Shown here one piece after another: positions 48,154 through 56,363 of a stretch of DNA of 64,000 bases (position 1 is its first letter; every line of letters begins with the position of its first letter). The position numbers and the translations under genes were made by a program. Below the pieces are notes generated by a model. It worked only from the letters and a program-made list of their open reading frames with translations. It had not been told where the DNA came from and made no database searches. This stretch comes from Salinicola salarius (GTDB lineage Bacteria > Pseudomonadota > Gammaproteobacteria > Pseudomonadales > Halomonadaceae): NCBI RefSeq assembly GCF_003206135.1, contig NZ_PZJT01000002.1, forward strand, positions 234,483-298,482, given 5' to 3'.

Positions 48154-48216
48154 GGTATCGAGGCGATACCTGATCCCGCCGGCATGACGGATGCCGGGTC
48201 GCCACCGCGTGGTGGC
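48154..48216. other. Three consecutive hairpins before sppA
   Basis: The 99-base HAD-sppA spacer holds three short perfect stems in a row: GGTATCG/CGATACC (48154-48170), CCGGCAT/ATGCCGG (48179-48197) and GCCACC/GGTGGC (48201-48216). No T run follows. They could reduce read-through or shield the mRNA before the sppA ribosome site at about 48224. Confidence 0.55.
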
Positions 48217-48239
48217 ATTCAGCAAGGAGAGGATAATAG

Positions 48240-49304
48240 ATGAGCGACGAGCGACGGGATGACTGGACGCAGGGGCCTGAGCTGAGCCGGGAGGAAGTCG
48301 AGCGACGCCGGGCGGCAGCGTCTTCACGCGGTGACGAGTCGGCCAATGCCGACTCGGTGCGATTGGCCGAAGTGCAGATGATGGATCGCTGGATCGGCGG
48401 CGTCCTGAAAGAGCAGCGGCGATCACGACGCTGGAAGATCTTCTTTCGCCTGCTGTTCGCGCTGATCGTGATCGCGAGCCTCTGTCTGAGCGCCTATGCC
48501 ATGTTCCTGGCGCAGGGGGAGGGAGCGTCTGCCAGCCGTCGCCATCTGGGTATCGTCGAGGTCAGCGGGCCCATCGATGCGAACGGCCAGGCCAGCGCGG
48601 AGCGCATCATCGAGGGCTTGCAGCAGGCCTGGCGGGCCTCGGACGCCGATGCCGTCGTGCTGCATATCAATAGTCCCGGCGGCAGCCCGGTCCAGTCGCA
48701 ACGAGTCTACGACGAGATTCGCTATCTCCAGGGGCAGGGCGATAAGCCGATTCTGGCGGTGATCGAGGATATCGGTGCCAGCGGTGCCTACTACATGGCT
48801 TCGGCAGCGGATCGCATCTACGCTTCGCCAGCCAGTCTGGTCGGCTCCATCGGCGTCATCAGTGCCGGGTTCGGCCTCCAGGAGGCGATCGACAAGGTGG
48901 GCGTCGAGCGGCGGGTCTTCACTGCCGGTGAAAACAAGGCCTTCATGGATCCATTCTCCGAGATTTCACCGCCGCAGCGCGACTTCTGGCAATCGGTGCT
49001 GAACACCACGCATCGGCAGTTCATCGATGCGGTCAAGGCTGGGCGTGGCGACCGCCTGAGCGACGATCCTGCACTCTTCTCGGGTCTGATATGGACCGGT
49101 GAACAGGCAAAAGCGCTGGGGCTGGTCGATGACATCGGCAATCTCGAGCAACTGTCTCGCGCACGCCTGGGCGAGGTGAGTCTGAAGGACTACACGCCGT
49201 CGCTGGACCCCTGGGCGCTGGTCTCCGACAAGCTGACCAGCGCTGCCGCTCACTGGCTGGGGCTGAGCAACGGCGCCTCGCCCGTACGCTATCAGTTGCC
49301 CTGA
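48240..49304 (+). CDS. sppA: Signal peptide peptidase SppA (short, S49 family)
   Basis: A 354-residue membrane-anchored serine protease that degrades cleaved signal peptides. One hydrophobic segment lies near residues 67-88 after a charged cytoplasmic N-terminus. The nucleophile is S181 in GASGAYYMAS and the general base K233 in GENKAFMDPF; the 52-residue gap between them equals that of B. subtilis SppA. It is the single-domain form, half the size of E. coli SppA. A strong AAGGAGAGG precedes the ATG. Its last 13 bases overlap the convergent maf gene. Confidence 0.93.
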   Translation: MSDERRDDWTQGPELSREEVERRRAAASSRGDESANADSVRLAEVQMMDRWIGGVLKEQRRSRRWKIFFRLLFALIVIASLCLSAYAMFLAQGEGASASRRHLGIVEVSGPIDANGQASAERIIEGLQQAWRASDADAVVLHINSPGGSPVQSQRVYDEIRYLQGQGDKPILAVIEDIGASGAYYMASAADRIYASPASLVGSIGVISAGFGLQEAIDKVGVERRVFTAGENKAFMDPFSEISPPQRDFWQSVLNTTHRQFIDAVKAGRGDRLSDDPALFSGLIWTGEQAKALGLVDDIGNLEQLSRARLGEVSLKDYTPSLDPWALVSDKLTSAAAHWLGLSNGASPVRYQLP

Positions 49305-49885
49305 CCCGCGAGGGGGTTCAGCCCTGCCTCTCTCAGAAGTTCGCAGAGCTTGATGAGGGGCAGGCCGATCAAGGTGTTGGGGTCGTTGCCTTCGAAGCGC
49401 TGGAACAGTGCAATGCCGAGGCCTTCCATGCGGAAGCTGCCCGAGCTGTCGTAAGGCTGATCGCGGGAGACGTAGCTTTCGATCTCCTCGTCACTCAGGT
49501 CTCGGAACCAGACGTGGTAGGTGTCGTGCACGACACGATGACGCCCGGCGCCGGTGTCGATCAGGGCGAGACCGGTCATGAAGCTGACCCGGTGGCCCGA
49601 AAATCGGCGCAAATTGGCGCAAGCCGTATCGAAGTCGCCGGGCTTTCCCAGAATGTCTCCCTCGAACAGCGCCAACTGGTCGGAGCCGATGATCAGGTGA
49701 TCGGGATAGTCGGCCGCGACCGCCTGCGCCTTGGATAGCGCCAGGCGGTGCGCCAGAGTGACGGCGTCCTCGCCGGCGCGCCGGGCTTCGTCGATGTCCG
49801 GTGCAGCCCATTGATAGGAGAGATCGAGCCGATCCAGTAGCTGGCGGCGATAGCGAGAGCTGGAGGCGAGTACCAGACGAGACAT
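49292..49885 (-). CDS. Maf-family nucleotide pyrophosphatase (YceF-like)
   Basis: A 197-residue house-cleaning pyrophosphatase; YceF homologues hydrolyse 7-methyl-GTP. Conserved segments are LASSSRYRRQLLDRL at the N-terminus, IIGSDQLALFEGDILGKPG and the C-terminal NTLIGLPLIKLCELL. It converges with sppA and their ends overlap by 13 bases. In E. coli and Pseudomonas the same gene lies beside yceD-rpmF. The ribosome site is GAGG in the 10-15 bases before ATG 49885. Confidence 0.93.
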   Translation of the reverse strand: MSRLVLASSSRYRRQLLDRLDLSYQWAAPDIDEARRAGEDAVTLAHRLALSKAQAVAADYPDHLIIGSDQLALFEGDILGKPGDFDTACANLRRFSGHRVSFMTGLALIDTGAGRHRVVHDTYHVWFRDLSDEEIESYVSRDQPYDSSGSFRMEGLGIALFQRFEGNDPNTLIGLPLIKLCELLREAGLNPLAGQGN

Positions 49886-49984
49886 GGGCTTCCTCTTTGG
49901 AGTCGGATGGCTGTCGCGCCGGGCTTCCGGCCCGAGACCCGCAGTCGGCGCGTTCCGGCAACAGGATAGCGTGCTTCATGTGCT

Positions 49985-50013
49985 TTGACAGGGGCACGGT
50001 GAGTCCCTATTAT
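49985..50013 (+). promoter_or_regulatory. Strong sigma70 promoter of yceD-rpmF-plsX
   Basis: A consensus TTGACA (49985-49990), exactly 17 bases, and TATTAT (50008-50013). The -35 is perfect and the -10 matches five of six. Transcription should begin at about 50019-50021, only two to four bases before the yceD ATG at 50023, so the mRNA would be leaderless or nearly so. Confidence 0.75.
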
Positions 50014-50022
50014 GTCGCGCCT

Positions 50023-50550
50023 ATGTTGACCAGACGACTTCCCCCGACCGTTGAGCCTTATCGGGCAGCGGCTAACCAAGAAATGATCGAGGGTCTTGTC
50101 GACCTCGAGAAACTGGTGCGCCTGCAGGACGAGATCGGGCCGCAGCAAGGCAGCGCTAGCGTGAGGCTGCAGTTCGACGTCGACACGCAGCGGCGTCATC
50201 TCATCGACGGCGATCTGGAAGCGGATCTCATGGTGCCGTGTCGGCGTTGCCTGCAGCCCATGGCGGTATCCGTCGCGAGCCACTTCAGGCTGGCCATCGT
50301 CAGTGACGATGCGTTGGCGGCGGAGGTGCCCAGCGACTACGAGCCGGTTCTGGTCGACGACGAACAGCTTGACCTGCTGGGGGCGATCGAGGACGAGCTG
50401 ATTCTCAGCCTGCCCCAAGTGGTCTATCACGATGAAGCGGATTGCGCGGTTTCTCGTGAGCAAATGAGCAGCGGTGATGCCCCGATTGAAGAGGTCTCCC
50501 GCCCTGACAACCCCTTCGACGTCCTGAAGTCGTTGAAGGGAAAACTCTGA
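50023..50550 (+). CDS. yceD: YceD-family protein (DUF177), 23S rRNA accumulation protein
   Basis: A 175-residue protein of the DUF177 family, implicated in 23S rRNA accumulation. The start MLTRRLPPTVEPYRAA lines up with the E. coli YceD N-terminus. The conserved cysteine pair CRRCLQPM and the acidic core DELILSLPQVVYH are present, ending in NPFDVLKSLKGK. No ribosome site stands before the ATG. It precedes rpmF by 31 bases, the near-universal yceD-rpmF pair. Confidence 0.92.
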   Translation: MLTRRLPPTVEPYRAAANQEMIEGLVDLEKLVRLQDEIGPQQGSASVRLQFDVDTQRRHLIDGDLEADLMVPCRRCLQPMAVSVASHFRLAIVSDDALAAEVPSDYEPVLVDDEQLDLLGAIEDELILSLPQVVYHDEADCAVSREQMSSGDAPIEEVSRPDNPFDVLKSLKGKL

Positions 50551-50581
50551 ATCTGAAAGACATTGACGTTGGAGTCGTATC

Positions 50582-50752
50582 ATGGCCGTTCAACAAAACC
50601 GTAAAACCCGTTCCAAGCGTGGCATGCGTCGTGCACACGATGCCCTGACTTCTCCGGCTCTGTCCCAGGATCAGGAAACCGGCACCACGCATCGTCGTCA
50701 TCACGTCGCGCCGGACGGCTACTATCGTGGTCGCAAGGTCATCGACGTTTAA
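50582..50752 (+). CDS. rpmF: 50S ribosomal protein L32
   Basis: A 56-residue protein with the unmistakable start [20 protein letters not shown]. It ends in [15 protein letters not shown] precedes the ATG at seven bases. It belongs to the zinc-free (C-minus) type of L32, as it lacks the four cysteines of the zinc ribbon. It lies between yceD and plsX, linking ribosome and fatty acid synthesis expression. Confidence 0.97.
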   Translation: MAVQQNRKTRSKRGMRRAHDALTSPALSQDQETGTTHRRHHVAPDGYYRGRKVIDV

Positions 50753-50778
50753 CGAGACCTCGAGCGTTTCGCTAGGCA

Positions 50779-51897
50779 ATGCGCATCGCCATTGATGCCA
50801 TGGGCGGGGACTTCGGTCCCCGCGCCACTATTGGTGGTCTGTTTCTGGCGTTGGCGCGCCACCCTGATCTCGAACCGTCGGTGTTTGGCCCGCAGGTAGA
50901 GCTTTCCGCTCTGGTTGCGGAGCTGGCCAAGGCCTCGGGGGAGCCGTCCCTCGCCGAACGCGTCAGGCTGGTGGATGCGCCGCGTGTGGTGCTCCAGTCC
51001 ACGCCGCCGATGGATGTGTTCGACGACCCTTCTGCCACCAGCCTGTACGGCATGCTGGAAGCCGTGCGCGAACATGAAGCCGAAGCCGGTATTACCTGTG
51101 GCAATACCGGCGCGCTGGTCGCCTTGGCGCGGCGTGAGCTGGGGACGGTTCCCGGCATTTCGCGACCTGCCATCAGTACGGCGGTGCCGACCCGAAAGGG
51201 CGGGCGCTGTTATCTGCTGGACCTGGGCGCCAGTGTCGACGTCCATGCTCGTCATCTGTTCGACTTTGCCCATATGGGGGCGCTGATGGCGCGTGTCGTG
51301 GACGGCATCACAGTGCCCAGGGTGGCGCTGCTGAACATCGGCGTCGAGGCCAGCAAGGGGGTGGCTCGCGTGCGCGAGGCCGATGCGCTGCTGAGAGCTC
51401 GCGGTGGCAGCGACTTCGAGTACATCGGATACCTCGAGGGCGATGCCATCTTTTCCGGCCAGGCCGACGTGGTGGTTTGCGACGGCTTCGTGGGAAACGC
51501 CGTGCTCAAGGCGAGCGAGGGGGTCGCCCAGATGCTGCTCAAGCGTCTGCAGGAAACCTTCGAGTCCCACTGGTCGACGCGGCTGGTCACGGCGCTGGCA
51601 AGGCCGGCGTTGATGCGGCTCAAGGCGCAGCTGGATCCGGTGCGGCATAACGGCGCCAGCCTGCTTGGTCTGAACCGCATCGTGGTCAAGAGCCATGGTA
51701 ACGCCAGCGCCCAGGCTTTTGCTTTTGCCATCGACCGGGCAATACGGGAAGTCGAAGTCGGGCTTCCGGAGCACTTCCGCGCTGCATGGTCTCAGGATGT
51801 AGCGACGCCTGTTATCTCGTCGACCGTTGCGAGCGGCCGAGTGGATAGCGGGTCTCGCGATATGACGAGTTCCGACGGTCCATCATTTCAAGGGTGA
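50779..51897 (+). CDS. plsX: Phosphate acyltransferase PlsX
   Basis: A 372-residue enzyme that makes acyl-phosphate from acyl-ACP for phospholipid synthesis. The start [13 protein letters not shown] is diagnostic; [13 protein letters not shown] ([12 protein letters not shown]) and [13 protein letters not shown] follow. The last 40 residues are polar and family-variable. It starts 27 bases after rpmF and overlaps the region before fabD. The ribosome site is weak. Confidence 0.95.
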   Translation: MRIAIDAMGGDFGPRATIGGLFLALARHPDLEPSVFGPQVELSALVAELAKASGEPSLAERVRLVDAPRVVLQSTPPMDVFDDPSATSLYGMLEAVREHEAEAGITCGNTGALVALARRELGTVPGISRPAISTAVPTRKGGRCYLLDLGASVDVHARHLFDFAHMGALMARVVDGITVPRVALLNIGVEASKGVARVREADALLRARGGSDFEYIGYLEGDAIFSGQADVVVCDGFVGNAVLKASEGVAQMLLKRLQETFESHWSTRLVTALARPALMRLKAQLDPVRHNGASLLGLNRIVVKSHGNASAQAFAFAIDRAIREVEVGLPEHFRAAWSQDVATPVISSTVASGRVDSGSRDMTSSDGPSFQG

Positions 51898-51902
51898 GCG
51901 CG

Positions 51903-52865
51903 ATGACGCAATCACTGGCTTTGGTCTTTCCGGGGCAGGGTTCCCAGCAGGTCGGCATGCTGCGGGAACTCGCCGAACGTTATAGTGTCGTGCGCACGAC
52001 ATTCGATGAAGCATCGGAAGCGCTGGGCTATGATCTCTGGCATGTCGTTCAGGAAGGTCCGGAAGAGAAGCTCAACGCAACGGCCTGTACGCAACCTGCG
52101 CTGCTGACCGCCAGCGTGGCGATCTGGCGCGTCTGGCAGGAACTCGAAGGGCCGCGCCCCGACATGATGGCAGGACACAGTCTGGGCGAATATAGCGCCA
52201 TGGTCTGCTCCGGCGCCCTGGGCTTTGCCGAGGGGGTGCGTCTCGTGCGTCTGCGTGGCGAAGCGATGCAGCAGGCGGTGCCGGCCGGCGTTGGCGCGAT
52301 GGCCGCAATCCTGGGCCTGGATGACTCGGCGGTGGAAGCGGCCTGTCGCGATGCGGCCCAGTCGGAGGTGGTGTCGGCGGTGAATTACAATTCGCCGGGC
52401 CAGGTCGTCATCGCGGGGCATCAGGGTGCTGTCGATCGCGCCATTGCGCTGTGCCAGGAAGCGGGTGCCAAGCGTGCGCTGCCCTTGCCGGTTTCGGTCC
52501 CATCCCACTGTGCCTTGATGCAGCCCGCGGCCGAGCAGGTTGCCCAGGCAATGGCGACGATGGAATTCAAGCTGCCGCGTTACGCCGTCTACCAGAACGT
52601 CAATGCACAAGTGCCGCAGACAACGGAGGTGCTCCAGCAGCGTCTGGTCGAGCAGCTCTACCGTCCGGTGCGCTGGACCGAATGCGTCAATGCCATGTTC
52701 GACGATGGCGCCGGCGTCTTCATCGAATGCGGGCCGGGCAAGGTTCTGACCGGACTGAACAAGCGGATCCAGCGCCAGGCCAAGGGGCTCGCAGTCAACG
52801 ACCCTGATACCCTGGCTTCGGCGCTGGAGCTGGCGCGTGATGCGCTGGATGTACAAGAGCCTTAA
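51903..52865 (+). CDS. fabD: Malonyl-CoA:ACP transacylase FabD
   Basis: A 320-residue transacylase loading malonyl groups onto ACP. FPGQGSQQVGML is at the N-terminus; the nucleophile is S93 in GHSLGEYSA and the partner histidine H202 in VPSHCALM. ATG 51903 has AAGG nine bases upstream and is preferred to GTG 51894, which overlaps the plsX stop. Confidence 0.95.
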   Translation: MTQSLALVFPGQGSQQVGMLRELAERYSVVRTTFDEASEALGYDLWHVVQEGPEEKLNATACTQPALLTASVAIWRVWQELEGPRPDMMAGHSLGEYSAMVCSGALGFAEGVRLVRLRGEAMQQAVPAGVGAMAAILGLDDSAVEAACRDAAQSEVVSAVNYNSPGQVVIAGHQGAVDRAIALCQEAGAKRALPLPVSVPSHCALMQPAAEQVAQAMATMEFKLPRYAVYQNVNAQVPQTTEVLQQRLVEQLYRPVRWTECVNAMFDDGAGVFIECGPGKVLTGLNKRIQRQAKGLAVNDPDTLASALELARDALDVQEP

Positions 52866-52880
52866 AGGATGGATGACATC

Positions 52881-53621
52881 ATGACCGAACGTAGAGTCGC
52901 GCTGGTCACGGGAGCGAGCCGGGGTATCGGGCGCGCGGTCGCGCACGAGCTGGGGCGGCAGGGGCGAATCGTCGTCGCCACCGCGACCAGCGAAAGTGGC
53001 GCTGCGAGGATCGACGAGGATCTCAAGGCTCAAGGCATCGAAGGGTTGGGCCTGGCGCTGGACGTGACGGATCAGGCCAGTATCGATGCCGTGTTCAAGC
53101 GCATCACCGACACCTTCGGGGCGCCGACCATTCTGGTCAACAATGCCGGCATCACGCGGGACAACCTGCTGATGCGCATGAAGGAAAGCGAGTGGGACGA
53201 GGTGCTCGATACCAACCTGAAGTCGGTCTATCGTGTTTCCAAGGCGAGTCTCAGGGGGATGACGCGGGCACGCTTCGGTCGTATCGTCAATGTCAGTTCC
53301 GTGGTCGCGATGATGGGCAATCTGGGGCAGGCCAACTATGCTGCCGCCAAGGCGGGCATGGAAGGCTTTACCCGTGCCCTGGCTCGAGAGGTCGCCTCCC
53401 GTGCGATCACGGTCAATGCCGTGGCGCCCGGTTTCATCGACACGGACATGACCCAGTCCTTGCCGGAAGCGCAGCGAGAAGCGCTTCTGGGACAAATTCC
53501 ACTGGCGCGCCTGGGGCAGCCGGCGGAAATCGCTGCCGCCATCGGGTTTCTTACCAGCGATGCTGCCGGGTACATTACCGGCGAAACGCTGCAGGTCAAC
53601 GGCGGCATGAACATGCGGTAA
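52881..53621 (+). CDS. fabG: 3-oxoacyl-ACP reductase FabG
   Basis: A 246-residue short-chain dehydrogenase reducing 3-oxoacyl-ACP with NADPH. TGASRGIGRAVA is the cofactor motif, NNAG follows, and the catalytic set includes a serine in VSSVVAMMG, Y153 and K157 (YAAAKAG). ATG 52881 lies 11 bases after AAAGGA; ATG 52869 in the same frame overlaps that ribosome site and is unlikely. Confidence 0.96.
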   Translation: MTERRVALVTGASRGIGRAVAHELGRQGRIVVATATSESGAARIDEDLKAQGIEGLGLALDVTDQASIDAVFKRITDTFGAPTILVNNAGITRDNLLMRMKESEWDEVLDTNLKSVYRVSKASLRGMTRARFGRIVNVSSVVAMMGNLGQANYAAAKAGMEGFTRALAREVASRAITVNAVAPGFIDTDMTQSLPEAQREALLGQIPLARLGQPAEIAAAIGFLTSDAAGYITGETLQVNGGMNMR

Positions 53622-53638
53622 TCCTTCCGCGACGCGGG

Positions 53639-53665
53639 TTGCGTCGTCTGGGGGCGGTCTATAAA
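53639..53665 (+). promoter_or_regulatory. Possible acpP promoter
   Basis: TTGCGT (53639-53644) and TATAAA (53660-53665) are 15 bases apart, one or two short of ideal. acpP is commonly transcribed from its own strong promoter, so an internal start here is expected. A small hairpin, CAGCTTTTTAGCTG, follows in the leader. Confidence 0.35.
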
Positions 53666-53717
53666 CTACCCGCAGCTTTTTAGCTGGCGGATTCGTACCA
53701 CTAGGAGTAACGACATA

Positions 53718-53951
53718 ATGAGCACCATCGAAGAGCGCGTGAAGAAGGTTGTTGCCGAACGCCTGAACGTCAAGGAAGAGGATATTCAGAACTCCTCGTC
53801 CTTCACCGAAGACCTCGGCGCGGATTCGCTGGATACCGTCGAACTGGTGATGGCGCTCGAAGAGGAATTCGACACCGAAATTCCCGACGAAGAAGCTGAA
53901 AAGATCACGACCGTTCAGGAAGCGATCGACTACATCGTCGCTCACCAGTAA
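53718..53951 (+). CDS. acpP: Acyl carrier protein
   Basis: A 77-residue acidic four-helix protein that carries growing acyl chains. The phosphopantetheine serine is S37 in GADSLDT. The sequence is close to E. coli AcpP throughout. AGGAG lies before the start. A strong hairpin follows, so the abundant acpP transcript can end before fabF. Confidence 0.98.
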   Translation: MSTIEERVKKVVAERLNVKEEDIQNSSSFTEDLGADSLDTVELVMALEEEFDTEIPDEEAEKITTVQEAIDYIVAHQ

Positions 53952-53958
53952 GCCTTGC

Positions 53959-53980
53959 ACACTCCGCCATGGCGGAGTGT
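53959..53980 (+). terminator. acpP hairpin terminator 1
   Basis: ACACTCCGCC and GGCGGAGTGT form a perfect ten-base stem around AT, seven bases after the acpP stop. The following sequence (TCTGG) is not T-rich, so this may be a partial terminator or a 3' end stabiliser. Confidence 0.6.
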
Positions 53981-54007
53981 TCTGGCTGGCTGAAATTGCG
54001 ATGTTCG

Positions 54008-54045
54008 GAAAGCCGCTCTCCATGAGAGCGGCTTTCTGCATTTCA
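54008..54045 (+). terminator. acpP hairpin terminator 2
   Basis: GAAAGCCGCTCT pairs with AGAGCGGCTTTC over a five-base loop, followed by a moderately T-rich TGCATTTC. Together with the first hairpin it separates acpP from fabF. The intergenic gap of 292 bases holds no gene. Confidence 0.65.
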
Positions 54046-54129
54046 GGGTCTTTTCTCGAGATCGTGCCGACGCGCGAACAGAGAGGCCAAAGTCCCTGCT
54101 TGTGGCGCCCATCTCCCGGGATGTTCAGG

Positions 54130-54135
54130 TATAAT
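54130..54135 (+). promoter_or_regulatory. Possible fabF promoter (-10 element)
   Basis: A perfect TATAAT lies 109 bases before the fabF start and beyond the acpP hairpins, so fabF is probably transcribed from its own start. No good -35 is present at 16-18 bases, which lowers confidence. Confidence 0.35.
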
Positions 54136-54243
54136 TTGCGCCAATCGGGCCAGGCGAAGGTCGGGATCTCGTGATGTGATGGCCAAGGCCGACATTCACG
54201 GGAAATGCCTTCCATGGTCATCAGGAAGTTCGGAGGAGATTCG

Positions 54244-55482
54244 ATGCCGCGCAGAAGAGTGGTGGTGACCGGGCTGGGGTTGGTAACGCCAGTGGGTAAC
54301 ACGGTCGAGGAGAGCTGGAAGAATCTCCTCTCAGGGAAGAGTGGCATCGCGCCGATCGACAGTTTCGATATCGCGGGTTTCAACACGCGCTTCGGTGGTG
54401 CGATCAAGGATTTCGATATCGGCGAGTATCTCAATCCGAAGGATGCTCGCAAGATGGACTTGTTCATCCAGTACGGTGTCGCCGCCGCGACGCAAGCGAT
54501 GCGCAATTCGGGCATCGAATGTACCGAAGAGAACGCGCATCGCATTGGCGTCGCGATCGGGTCGGGCATCGGCGGGTTGCCGATGATCGAGCGTAATCAC
54601 GACTCGCTCAAGAAGGGCGGGCCACGTCGTATTTCGCCGTTCTTCGTGCCGGGTTCGATCATCAACATGATCTCCGGCAGCCTGGCGATCCAGCATGGTT
54701 TCAAAGGCCCGAATATCGCCATTACCACTGCCTGCACCACGGGCACGCACAATATCGGCTACAGTGCCCGCACGATCGCCTATGGTGATGCCGACGTGAT
54801 GTTTTGCGGTGGGGCCGAGATGGCGACCACGCCGCTGGGGCTCGGCGGGTTCTCCGCTGCCAGAGCACTGTCGACGCGCAATGACGATCCGCAGGCCGCC
54901 AGCCGCCCGTGGGATCGCGACCGCGACGGCTTCGTGCTATCCGACGGCGCCGGTGTCATGGTGCTCGAGGAGTACGAGCATGCCAAGCGCCGTGGCGCGA
55001 CCATCTACGCGGAGCTGACCGGTTTCGGCATGAGCGACGATGCCTTCCACATGACCTCGCCACCCGAAGATGGCAGTGGTGCGGCGGCCTCGATGGCCAA
55101 TGCGATTCGTGATGCCGGCATCGATCCTTCCGATATCCAGTACATCAACGCCCACGGTACGTCGACGTCGGCCGGGGACGTGGCGGAAAGCCGTGCCGTC
55201 GAGCGGGTCATGGGGGATGCGGCTCGTCGCGTCGCGGTCAGCTCGACCAAATCGATGATCGGCCACCTGCTGGGCGCGGCCGGCGCCGTCGAAGCCATCT
55301 TCTGTGTTCTGGCGATCCGCGATCAGGTCGCGCCGCCGACGATCAATCTGGATAACCCCGACGAGAATTGCGTGCTGGATTACGTGCCTCACACGGCACG
55401 GGACATGCCGATCCGCACCGCGCTGTCCAATTCCTTCGGGTTCGGCGGCACCAATGGTTCGCTGATCTTCACCCAGGTCTGA
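54244..55482 (+). CDS. fabF: 3-oxoacyl-ACP synthase II FabF
   Basis: A 412-residue condensing enzyme that elongates acyl-ACP. The active-site cysteine is C164 in [12 protein letters not shown], with histidines in [11 protein letters not shown] and [15 protein letters not shown] 54244 with a strong GGAGGAG upstream gives the usual start [16 protein letters not shown]; an ATG at 54205 is in frame but lacks support. pabC follows after five bases. Confidence 0.96.
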   Translation: MPRRRVVVTGLGLVTPVGNTVEESWKNLLSGKSGIAPIDSFDIAGFNTRFGGAIKDFDIGEYLNPKDARKMDLFIQYGVAAATQAMRNSGIECTEENAHRIGVAIGSGIGGLPMIERNHDSLKKGGPRRISPFFVPGSIINMISGSLAIQHGFKGPNIAITTACTTGTHNIGYSARTIAYGDADVMFCGGAEMATTPLGLGGFSAARALSTRNDDPQAASRPWDRDRDGFVLSDGAGVMVLEEYEHAKRRGATIYAELTGFGMSDDAFHMTSPPEDGSGAAASMANAIRDAGIDPSDIQYINAHGTSTSAGDVAESRAVERVMGDAARRVAVSSTKSMIGHLLGAAGAVEAIFCVLAIRDQVAPPTINLDNPDENCVLDYVPHTARDMPIRTALSNSFGFGGTNGSLIFTQV

Positions 55483-55487
55483 TCGAG

Positions 55488-56294
55488 ATGCGCGACACGG
55501 CGCTCCCGTTCGACGACCGCGGACTGGCCTACGGCGACGGTCTATTCGAAACCGTTCTGGTTCGGGACGGGCAGCCGTTGCTGTGGGAATACCACATGGC
55601 GCGGTTGCGACAAGGCGTCGAGCGGCTTTCGCTGCCGTCGCCGGACTTCGAGGCATTCGATCGGTTGCCGGCACAATGCGGCCCGGGGCTTCGCGTACTC
55701 AAGCTGATGGTGACTCGTGGCAGCGGTGGACGCGGTTATCGGCCTCCCGACTCCGCCGAGCTGCGCTGGCGCTGGACCGCGTCGGCTTTCCAGCCTGCGT
55801 CCCGGCGCTGGTTCGAGGGTGTCGATGTGCGGTGCTGCGAACTGCGTCTGGGCATTCAGCCGCGTCTGGCCGGGGTCAAGCATCTGGCGCGGCTGGAGAA
55901 CGTGCTGGCGCGTCAGGAGTGGCGGGACGACGCCATTGTCGAAGGGCTGCTCTGCGATAGCGAGGGCCATCTGGTCGAAGCCACGGCGATGAATCTGATC
56001 TGGTATCGGCAGGGACGGCTCGAGACGCCGTTGCTGGATCGCTGCGGCGTCAAGGGCACGTTGTTGAACGCCGTGAATGACGATATCGAGCTGCACTGGG
56101 TGCGAGCGGGGCTGGATTCGTTGTGCCAGGCCGATGCTGCCTGGCTGCTCAACAGCGTCCAGGGGGTCTGGCCCATTCGTCGGCTCGACGATGCCGCCGG
56201 GAAATGCCTCAAACGATGGCCGGCGACGTTCGCTTCCTCTCTTCAGCAAGTGGCTCACCGGCGTCTGGGTTACCCGCTGAACCCGAATGACTGA
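55488..56294 (+). CDS. pabC: Aminodeoxychorismate lyase PabC
   Basis: A 268-residue PLP enzyme of the branched-chain aminotransferase fold that makes p-aminobenzoate for folate. The cofactor lysine is K131 in GVKHLARLENVLARQEW; DDRGLAYGDGLFETV and GVKGTLLNAV are typical. It starts five bases after the fabF stop. The fabF-pabC-mltG-tmk-holB order is widely conserved. Confidence 0.93.
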   Translation: MRDTALPFDDRGLAYGDGLFETVLVRDGQPLLWEYHMARLRQGVERLSLPSPDFEAFDRLPAQCGPGLRVLKLMVTRGSGGRGYRPPDSAELRWRWTASAFQPASRRWFEGVDVRCCELRLGIQPRLAGVKHLARLENVLARQEWRDDAIVEGLLCDSEGHLVEATAMNLIWYRQGRLETPLLDRCGVKGTLLNAVNDDIELHWVRAGLDSLCQADAAWLLNSVQGVWPIRRLDDAAGKCLKRWPATFASSLQQVAHRRLGYPLNPND

Positions 56295-56308
56295 CTTCAG
56301 TATTTTTG

Positions 56309-56353
56309 CCCGGATGCGCCATGAAGCGACATCCGGGACTGATTTCCGGGACT
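56309..56353. other. Hairpin and short tandem repeat between pabC and mltG
   Basis: CCCGGATG (56309-56316) and CATCCGGG (56330-56337) form a perfect stem with a 13-base loop. TCCGGGACT occurs at 56332-56340 and 56345-56353, a 13-base period, overlapping the right arm. T5 precedes the stem instead of following it, so it is not a standard terminator on the plus strand. Confidence 0.5.
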
Positions 56354-56363
56354 AAGGATAAAC

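Noticed and set aside
51912..54569. An 885-codon open frame on the minus strand opposite fabD-fabG-acpP-fabF
   Set aside because: It runs opposite four certain genes and through two spacers. High GC at third positions suppresses stops on the opposite strand. Its translation has no recognisable motifs and is rich in Arg, His and Asp as expected for a shadow frame.
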